The position numbers and the translations under genes are program-made. Below are positions 1 through 5,218 of a DNA stretch of 8,366 nt, in pieces (position 1 is the stretch's first letter; each line of letters opens with the position of its first letter). The stretch comes from an uncultured Synergistia bacterium (GTDB lineage: Bacteria; Eremiobacterota; SpSt-956; JAKJGF01): positions 1 through 8,366 of the forward strand of contig CALARM010000462.1 in NCBI GenBank assembly GCA_937888925.1, in the 5' to 3' direction. The notes beneath the pieces were generated by a model that was given only the letters and a program-made list of their open reading frames with translations, did not search any database and was not told the origin of the DNA.

Positions 1-84
1 TCCTTTTTCTATTCCTTTTTCTATTCCTTTTTCTATTCCTTTTTCTATTCCTTCTTTTATCCCTTCTTTTATCCCTTCTTCTTT
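1..84. repeat. 12-bp tandem repeat within the Rpn-like gene
   Basis: Four identical copies of tcctttttctat (1-48) are followed by three diverged copies (49-84). The unit is 12 bp, so each copy encodes four residues (IEKG or IKEG) on the minus strand and copy-number change keeps the reading frame. The array reaches the left edge and may continue. Confidence 0.9.
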
Positions 85-783
85 AAATTCTTTATATAAA
101 GCCTGCATAACCCTTGTCATACGTAACACCTCCAGCATTTTCCTTACATATTCTTCATCAATAAATTTATCTGAGATACCAACCAGACATCCTATTAAAA
201 AGATCTGTTCATTTTTATCTTCCACTTTCTGAGCTAATTCTATAGCCTCTATAGCCCTTTGAGATTTATCGACAGAATTCCTCATAAGAGGAAGAAATAT
301 AAGATTTAATTTATCCTGTGTAGTCAAGTTAAGACCTGCATTAATTTTATCTAAAAGTTCATTATATGTTTTATCCCCGTCATAATTCCCCATAAAGACC
401 GGCTCTACGATATATTTTATAGAACCGTGATCCAGAAATACGGGAGCACTGTTTATACCTGCTCCATAAATAACGGCAGTTCTGACAGGTTTTCTTTTCT
501 GTTCGTAAAGAAGTGTATCATAGAGCTTGAATCTTAAGAGGTCATCTTCTTTCACTGTTGTCTGGAATTCAAGGTGCATAAATGAATCATCAGAAAGGTA
601 AAATACAAAATCCATACGTCTTTCATCTATCTGTATCTGAGGCAGTTCTGCCGGCTCTGCCCTTAAGATAGGAGCAGTTTTAAGACCGTAGAATTCCAGA
701 GTCTGGTCTTTAAATAAACCTGTAAGAGATTTGAAGACTATATCATAATTGGCATGAGCAATCTTTATGTCATCAGATTTCAT
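1..783 (-). CDS. Rpn-family PD-(D/E)XK nuclease / transposase-like protein, 3' end beyond window
   Basis: The frame is open from ATG at 783 down to base 1 (261 codons) with no stop, so the C-terminus lies outside the window. An AGGAGA ribosome binding site sits at 793-798. The N-terminus (MKSDDIKIAHANYDIVFKSL) resembles the opening of Rpn/transposase-like nucleases. The catalytic core is visible as MDFVFYLSDDSFMHLEFQT, giving D58, E72 and Q74, the D...ExQ variant of the PD-(D/E)XK fold. A helical segment follows. The visible end is a repeated EGIKEGIEKGIEKG stretch, typical of the charged tails of this family. Rpn proteins are known as DNA endonucleases linked to recombination, and many are mobile or variable between strains. 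The role here is inferred from the family only. It is divergent from all other genes in the window and separated from them by 1.2 kb, so it is probably an independent accessory gene. Confidence 0.85.
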   Translation of the reverse strand, partial: MKSDDIKIAHANYDIVFKSLTGLFKDQTLEFYGLKTAPILRAEPAELPQIQIDERRMDFVFYLSDDSFMHLEFQTTVKEDDLLRFKLYDTLLYEQKRKPVRTAVIYGAGINSAPVFLDHGSIKYIVEPVFMGNYDGDKTYNELLDKINAGLNLTTQDKLNLIFLPLMRNSVDKSQRAIEAIELAQKVEDKNEQIFLIGCLVGISDKFIDEEYVRKMLEVLRMTRVMQALYKEFKEEGIKEGIKEGIEKGIEKGIEKGIEKG

Positions 784-965
784 TATAATTTATCTCCTGT
801 TACATATATAATCTATTGAACCTGTATCACAATCCCTTTCATTTATTATCTTATCACGGTAGAAGTTAAAATTCAATCTGAAAGAAATATAAAAAAATAA
901 AGATTGCATTTTTTTATGACAGGTAGATTTATTTATACTGGAATTTATTCATTTTTTGCATATAT

Positions 966-1052
966 TGTCATTGCGAGGAGCGATAGCGACGAAGCAATCC
1001 CACTGGTCTTTGCATGAAATAATGGGATTGCTTCGCTTCGCTCTCAATGACA
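966..1052. repeat. Palindromic interspersed repeat (REP/MITE-like)
   Basis: The left arm starts tgtcattgcgaggagcgat and ends gaagcaatccca (966-1002). The right arm (1023-1052) is its imperfect reverse complement, tgggattgcttcgcttcg...caatgaca. The loop is about 20 bp. The element is more GC-rich than its surroundings. From memory, 'attgcgaggagcga...gaagcaatc' palindromes occur as multicopy intergenic repeats in several unrelated bacterial genomes; this was not checked here. No transposase is encoded within it. Confidence 0.85.
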
Positions 1053-1214
1053 GGGTTTCTTTTGTTTTTTGTATAAATCCTATTTAATTTTCCATCATGA
1101 ATAAAATTACCTGTCATTTTTAAAAGCAATCTTTCTATGCTCCTCTATTTTTAAAAAGAGAAGGATTTCTTTAATATTCTGTAGAATAAATTCCCGTAAT
1201 AATAATCATTAATA

Positions 1215-1277
1215 TAAAAAAAGGAAGGCCCGCCTCCTGGGATACTGATTTTACACGCGGTACCCGGAGCGGCCTTC
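1215..1277 (-). terminator. GC-rich hairpin, Rho-independent terminator-like on the minus strand
   Basis: The arm gaaggcc (1224-1230) pairs with ggccttc (1271-1277). Pairing continues imperfectly through cgcctcc / ggagc and ggg / ccc, around a loop containing gatactgattttacacgcgg. On the minus strand the stem is followed by a T run (A run at 1215-1222 of the plus strand), the usual terminator arrangement. It would stop minus-strand transcription before the Rpn-like gene. No minus-strand gene is visible upstream of it, so it may belong to a small RNA or simply be a repeated element. Confidence 0.55.
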
Positions 1278-1481
1278 TTCGAAAATTGTACATTTTAATG
1301 TATAGATATAGATTATATCATATGAGAGAAGGGTAATCTATATGATTTTTAAGATTAATTTCTCGGAAAAAGGCCGGTATGTTTTCTGTTGTGCCGGATT
1401 TTTTATTTTTAAAAAGATTCTTATTTGATGCTTTTTTCTGAATTTAAAGTATAAGAATTTTCATTTTTGACCAGGATTTAT

Positions 1482-1534
1482 ATGAGAATCGTAATGCGTA
1501 ATGCGTAATGCGTGATGCGAGGACAGATTCTCAT
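1482..1534. repeat. 7-bp tandem repeat flanked by a 9-bp inverted repeat
   Basis: Three copies of cgtaatg and one cgtgatg lie at 1490-1517. They are bracketed by atgagaatc (1482-1490) and its exact reverse complement gattctcat (1526-1534). Short heptamer arrays like this are intergenic in many bacteria. The surrounding inverted repeat could put the array in a hairpin loop. Confidence 0.8.
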
Positions 1535-1570
1535 CCTTCGTTGTGAACACACGGTCATGGCAGTTTTCAG

Positions 1571-1648
1571 GATTTATGAGATTAATGAGATAATAAACTT
1601 ACTTTACGTGAAATTCCTGATCCTGGTAATCCTTTAATCTCATAAATC
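1571..1648. repeat. GGATT-family inverted repeat
   Basis: gatttatgagattaa (1571-1585) is the exact reverse complement of 1634-1648. The right part, read on the minus strand (1639 to 1621), is gattaaaggattaccagga. This matches 4188-4206 at 18 of 19 positions in the opposite orientation, so it belongs to the same interspersed family as the block after the lipoprotein gene. Confidence 0.75.
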
Positions 1649-1748
1649 ATGGTCGAATTTTCATTTTTAATGGCATAAAATAAAGTTTTAAATGAAAATT
1701 ATGTAGAGGTGATTATCTAACAGACATGACCGGAGCGGCCACAACCAA

Positions 1749-1796
1749 ATATGAAAATAACAGACAATGAGGTATAAGACTTCATCATTTTCATAT
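1749..1796. repeat. Inverted repeat atatgaaaat / attttcatat upstream of the lipoprotein gene
   Basis: A 10-bp exact inverted repeat pairs 1749-1758 with 1787-1796. A related 11-bp inverted repeat, aattttcattt / aaatgaaaatt, lies at 1656-1666 and 1690-1700. These could be hairpins in a leader RNA or regulator boxes. Function is unknown. Confidence 0.5.
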
Positions 1797-1840
1797 AAAA
1801 TAATTTATAAAAAAATTAAAAAATTTTGAAAATTTTTTGG

Positions 1841-1887
1841 AAAATTGCAATTTTTTGACTCTTCTATTATAGAAGGATCTTTTTTTT
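1841..1887 (+). promoter_or_regulatory. A/T-tract leader with a perfect palindrome and a small hairpin plus T-run
   Basis: aaaattgcaatttt (1841-1854) is a perfect 14-bp palindrome. It is followed by cttcta-tta-tagaag (1861-1875) and a run of eight T (1880-1887). The second part has the form of a weak terminator or attenuator about 100 bp before the lipoprotein start. The stem is only six mostly A-T pairs, so termination is uncertain. No clear -35/-10 pair was found here. Confidence 0.35.
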
Positions 1888-1986
1888 AAAGTGAGGTGAT
1901 AGGAAAAATATTATTTTATTTATATTTCATCAAGAGGCCTGTGAGGCAAAGAAATAATTTGAATATAATTAAGGAGGAAGTTGCTC

Positions 1987-4167
1987 TTGAAATTTAACAG
2001 ATCTTTTCTTATGAGTTTTATTCTGGTCTTATGTTTTTGTGTATTTGTAATAATTAATTTTAGCAGCTGCGGAGCCATAGCGGCTATTGTAAGTGCGATA
2101 TTTGGTTCACAGAGTGGGTTTGTTTTTGTGCCTTTTTTAAGTGATGAGAAGACTCTTTCCGGCGAAGAAACAGGAAAACTCCCCGGTATGGTAATGCTTT
2201 ATACGAATAATCCCCCGGCAAATTATAAAGCTCTTTCCGGCGCTATAGTTTCTATTGACGGTATATCAACATCTGTGACTACAAAAGAAGACGGCTCTTT
2301 TCTGATAGGTGGAATACCTGCAGGAGAGAAGATTTTAAGAGTGGACCATACCGGTTATGTTTCTATAAGGCAAAACGTTGTGATAATAGATCCGAATTCG
2401 GCAGGTACTGCATTCACAAATTTCAGGATTATTCCTGAAAATTTACTCATTTCAACAGGCAGTGCTTTTCAATTTACTTCGGCAGGTGACGGTAACGGCG
2501 GCAGTCCTGTGAAGCCTGATACGACATGGTCTGTAACAGGAGATATGGGATCAATAGATGCAAAAACAGGGATTTTTATTGCTACAAAAGCCGGAACGGG
2601 AACAGTGAAAGCTACAAGCGGTTCTTTTTCGGCAGAAATTCCTGTGACTGTAACAGCAGGTACAGGTACTGCTTACGGAAGAGTAACGAATAACGGTCAG
2701 CTTGTTACAAATGCAGAAGTCCGCGTGAATGATACCACTTTTTATACAATTACGGATTATAACGGTTATTACTCTATTCCAGGCATTCCTGCAACAGATG
2801 TTACCATAACCGGAACAAGCCAGGAAGGGAAAACCGGTTCGACAGAGGTAACTGTGCCTTCTTCCGGACAGGTGGAAGCCAATATAGTTCTTTCAGGACA
2901 GGCTGTAAATCCCAGTCTTCCCGGTGTGACTCCTGTACCGACTCAGACCGGGGGAGGAGAATGGGGGCCAAATGTAAAGGTAAATGACGGAAATGGTAAT
3001 ACATTTTATCCCAGTATAGCGGTAGACCCTAACGGGAATGCCTGTGCTGTCTGGGAGGATCGTGGAAGTGTTACCACGTCTCATACTTCTAGTTATGGAG
3101 ATATTTATTTCTCCTATCGTCCTTCAGGAGGTAACTGGAGTACAAATGAAAAAATAAATAATACACCGGGACAGTATTACGGGCAGGATATAGCTATTGA
3201 CCCTTCGGGTAATATGTACATAGTATGGTTAGATAATGGAACTCTTTCGGATCCTAATTATTTGCCTGTATATAATATTTATTTTTCCTATAAATCATCA
3301 GGTGGTTCATGGAATACTGATGTTATAGCATCATCTTCTACTAGCTATCTTTCCAGACCGCGTATAAAGGTTGATCATTCAGGCAATGCTTATGTAATAT
3401 GGAGTAAATCTTCTTATAATGGTAATACTGATGATATTTATTTCTCCTATCGTCCATCAGGCAGTTCCTGGAATACCTCTGTTATCGCTTCCGGTACTTT
3501 TGGTTTTTTCAACTCAATGAAAGAAATAGCTGTTGATGCTTCCGGTAACGCTTATGCAGTATGGGACTCGCATCCTGCATTTGACCCGAATAGCCAGAGC
3601 ATACCACAGTCAAATTCAAATATTTATTTTTCCTACCATCCTTCCGGCGGCAACTGGACTTCTCCTGCTACAATAGCAACAGGGCAGTTTATCGGTTCAC
3701 CTGATATAGCTGTTGCCCCTGATGGGAATGCCTCTGTTGTATGGGAATATAACCAAAATATATCCACCATTATTGTCCCTCTTGATCCAAACAATCCTCA
3801 GCCGACTCCTACACCTGTTCCACCTGCTCCGAATAGCTTCTATTATTCCTATCGTCCTTTCGGAGGTAACTGGAGTCCTGCAACTATAATAACTTCAGGA
3901 GATAATTATAATTATCCGGCCATAGTGGTTAATCCTTCTGGCAATAACTACCTGCTATGGCTGGATAATACAGGCAATGAGAGTTTATATTTTTCCTGGG
4001 CTCTCAAAGAAAGTTCCTGGAGTCTTCCCGTAAGGGTTGATGACGGCACAGCAACTGACGTTGATACAGATCCTGCTATAGCAGTAGACCCATCCGGCAG
4101 GGTTTATTCTCTGTGGAGTGCCAGAAAAAATAATATTTACGGGATTTATTTCTCTATAAGGCAGTAG
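1987..4167 (+). CDS. Large surface lipoprotein: carboxypeptidase-regulatory-like and Ig-like domains plus seven propeller-like repeats
   Basis: I start at TTG 1987 because AAGGAGG (1971-1977) lies 9 nt upstream. TTG 1981 is only 3 nt from it. The product has 726 residues. Numbering below is from 1987. Lys2 and Arg5 precede a hydrophobic segment ending NFSSC, with the lipid-modified Cys at 28; Phe at -3 is slightly unusual. Residues about 65-145 resemble a carboxypeptidase regulatory-like domain (AIVSIDG...DGSFLIGGIPAG). Residues about 150-228 resemble a bacterial Ig-like (Big) domain (TWSVTGDMGSIDAKTGIF). Residues about 230-305 are a second carboxypeptidase regulatory-like domain (DYNGYYSIPGIPA). 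After a Pro/Gly linker, seven repeats of about 52-72 residues follow, each with a 'IAVDPxGNAxxVW' and an 'IYFSYRPSGGNW' motif. The final half-repeat (IYFSIRQ) would pair with the initial 'NVKVNDG' strand, as in closed beta-propellers. It probably lies on the cell surface or in the periplasm, binding a ligand or polymer. No catalytic residues are recognised. Confidence 0.85.
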   Translation: MKFNRSFLMSFILVLCFCVFVIINFSSCGAIAAIVSAIFGSQSGFVFVPFLSDEKTLSGEETGKLPGMVMLYTNNPPANYKALSGAIVSIDGISTSVTTKEDGSFLIGGIPAGEKILRVDHTGYVSIRQNVVIIDPNSAGTAFTNFRIIPENLLISTGSAFQFTSAGDGNGGSPVKPDTTWSVTGDMGSIDAKTGIFIATKAGTGTVKATSGSFSAEIPVTVTAGTGTAYGRVTNNGQLVTNAEVRVNDTTFYTITDYNGYYSIPGIPATDVTITGTSQEGKTGSTEVTVPSSGQVEANIVLSGQAVNPSLPGVTPVPTQTGGGEWGPNVKVNDGNGNTFYPSIAVDPNGNACAVWEDRGSVTTSHTSSYGDIYFSYRPSGGNWSTNEKINNTPGQYYGQDIAIDPSGNMYIVWLDNGTLSDPNYLPVYNIYFSYKSSGGSWNTDVIASSSTSYLSRPRIKVDHSGNAYVIWSKSSYNGNTDDIYFSYRPSGSSWNTSVIASGTFGFFNSMKEIAVDASGNAYAVWDSHPAFDPNSQSIPQSNSNIYFSYHPSGGNWTSPATIATGQFIGSPDIAVAPDGNASVVWEYNQNISTIIVPLDPNNPQPTPTPVPPAPNSFYYSYRPFGGNWSPATIITSGDNYNYPAIVVNPSGNNYLLWLDNTGNESLYFSWALKESSWSLPVRVDDGTATDVDTDPAIAVDPSGRVYSLWSARKNNIYGIYFSIRQ

Positions 4168-4315
4168 GTCAGAACCGGGATTTTCGGGATTAAAGGATTA
4201 CCGGGATTGTCTGAACTCGAATGAGTCGGATTTATCGAATTTATAGGATTGATAAGATAGAGTGAAAGAAAATATCCGACTCATCCGTTAATCCGATACA
4301 TCCGAGTTCAGACAA
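4168..4315. repeat. GGATT-family repeat block with 13-bp terminal inverted repeat
   Basis: The block begins right after the lipoprotein stop codon. The first part carries three cgggatt units (4176, 4185, 4202) spaced about 9-17 bp apart. ttgtctgaactcg (4207-4219) is the exact reverse complement of 4303-4315. Inside, atgagtcggat (4221-4231) pairs with atccgactcat (4274-4284). The unit gattaaaggattacc at 4188-4202 recurs inverted near 1625-1639. It looks like a non-coding interspersed element and may also act as an RNA hairpin between the two transcription units. It lacks the T-run of a plus-strand terminator. Confidence 0.75.
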
Positions 4316-4344
4316 AAAAAGTTATTCATGAGAGATCTCGCTTT

Positions 4345-4366
4345 ACGTGTTACACGTCACTATAAT
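4345..4366 (+). promoter_or_regulatory. Possible promoter -10 with an adjacent operator-like palindrome
   Basis: TATAAT stands at 4361-4366. Just upstream is acgtg-tta-cacgt (4345-4357), a 13-bp palindrome placed between the expected -35 and -10 positions. No good -35 hexamer is present. Transcription from this -10 would start near 4373, at the ribosome binding site (AAGGAGG, 4372-4378), giving a leader of about 15 nt. It could serve the downstream operon if a regulator replaces -35 contacts. It may also be chance in AT-rich DNA. Confidence 0.35.
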
Positions 4367-4387
4367 AAAGTAAGGAGGAAATTTATT

Positions 4388-5164
4388 ATGAAATCGGACA
4401 GATATTTACTTGATATTGAAGGAAATATGTATATTTTTAATGATGAATTTTTACCGGAAGATTATATTTTAAAGGATTCCGTCTTTGATAAAGAATTGCC
4501 ATACACTGATACAGAAATAATTCTTTACGACGGGCAGAACATGTATAAAATGCTTTCTCATAAGGCAAGAAGCCATATAGCAGGGAAGAGAAAGTTATCG
4601 GAAATTTTAGACGATATTTCTGCCAGGTCTTTACGGGATATAGATATAGAAGAACTGTCAAAACTTTCTCCTGCCATATATAAAATCTATGAAGAAGAAC
4701 TTCTCCTGTTATGTGAGAAAGAAAGTGATGATGTAAGCCTTTATCAGATTTCATCACTTATGAATAATTATACAAGACCTGACACTATGTTCAATGCCTG
4801 CAGAAATGCCTTCAATAATATGAGTAATATTAATAATCTCAGAAATGCTATGGAAGGTATAATGCAGGGCGGCGGAACCTCTCCCTTTGCTCAGAGTGAT
4901 ACCTTTATACCTTCCGGGCAGAATGCTGATGATATGGCTCTTTTTTCCAGTATAAGGAATTTATCCAGAAATTTTGCTTCAGGTAATTTCAGTCCCGTTA
5001 CCGGCGGCAGTTCCGTTCAGGGTGGAGCCTATAGTTTTTATCAGAATCCCATTGAAAATTCAGAAGAAACTCAAGAGGATACTTATACGGAAGAAGGAGA
5101 AACCGTGGATTCTGAAAGTGAAGAAGGTTCATCTTCTGCTGAGGAAATAAGTGAAAATAATTAA
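4388..5164 (+). CDS. Unknown protein, short paralog of the next gene, with acidic Thr/Ser-rich tail
   Basis: ATG 4388 is chosen because TAAGGAGG (4371-4378) ends 9 nt upstream and because this start aligns with the paralog at 5219. An in-frame ATG at 4328 has no such site. The product has 258 residues, with no signal peptide or membrane segment, so it is probably cytoplasmic. Residues 1-130 form a shared domain with motifs YLLDIEGNMYIF, PYTDTEIILYD and LSPAIYKIYEEELLLLCE. About half its residues match the next protein by eye. Residues about 195-220 repeat a second shared motif (DDMALFSSIRNLSRNFA). The tail from about 220 is highly acidic and contains T228-QED, T234, T239 and a run of Ser/Glu. 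I do not recognise the family. It is the first gene of an operon with the long paralog and an FHA protein. The tail could be phosphorylated and bound by FHA2, but this is inference. Confidence 0.85.
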   Translation: MKSDRYLLDIEGNMYIFNDEFLPEDYILKDSVFDKELPYTDTEIILYDGQNMYKMLSHKARSHIAGKRKLSEILDDISARSLRDIDIEELSKLSPAIYKIYEEELLLLCEKESDDVSLYQISSLMNNYTRPDTMFNACRNAFNNMSNINNLRNAMEGIMQGGGTSPFAQSDTFIPSGQNADDMALFSSIRNLSRNFASGNFSPVTGGSSVQGGAYSFYQNPIENSEETQEDTYTEEGETVDSESEEGSSSAEEISENN

Positions 5165-5179
5165 TTGGAATTAATAAAA

Positions 5180-5210
5180 AGCTGATAGCTGACAGCTAAT
5201 AAAAAGGAGG
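5180..5210 (+). repeat. Short heptamer repeat next to a ribosome binding site
   Basis: agctgat-agctgac-agct (5180-5197) is a 2.5-copy heptamer in the 54-bp gap between the paralogs. It is followed by AAAAAGGAGG (5201-5210), 8 nt before the ATG at 5219. The AGCT units are self-complementary and could form a small hairpin just ahead of the site. Confidence 0.6.
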
Positions 5211-5218
5211 CCTGTAAA

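Larger units (their letters stand above)
1053..1980. other. Long non-coding, repeat-rich intergenic region
   Basis: No frame with a convincing start and ribosome binding site was found on either strand. The stretch holds a GC-rich hairpin (1215-1277), an AT-rich inverted repeat atatagatta / taatctatat (1306-1315 and 1334-1343), a 7-bp array, a GGATT-family inverted repeat, and several attttcat / atgaaaat boxes. A/T tracts at 1800-1860 lead to the lipoprotein gene. The block between 1053 and 1210 shows nothing I can name. Confidence 0.6.

Noticed and set aside
1342..1428. 28-codon plus-strand open frame beginning MIFKINFSEKGRY
   Set aside because: The upstream aaggg is a weak ribosome binding site, the frame is short, and its end overlaps a T-rich stretch. 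Nothing beyond chance supports coding.
1482..1534. CRISPR-like array
   Set aside because: The units are 7 bp and contiguous with no spacers, and no cas genes are present.
1655..1800. Riboswitch in the lipoprotein leader
   Set aside because: The inverted repeats are simple AT-rich stems. No conserved core of a known riboswitch class was recognised.
2801..3084. Minus-strand open frames inside the lipoprotein gene
   Set aside because: They lie antisense to a clearly coding frame with repeated protein motifs and show no ribosome binding site or family features.
3000..4167. Sialidase (BNR/Asp-box) identification of the propeller repeats
   Set aside because: The repeats lack the SxDxGxTW Asp-box. 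The motif is IAVDPxGN...VW instead, and no catalytic Arg triad or Tyr/Glu pair could be placed.
4328..4387. Earlier in-frame ATG as start of the short paralog
   Set aside because: There is no ribosome binding site before 4328, the extra 20 residues have no counterpart in the paralog, and a strong AAGGAGG precedes 4388.
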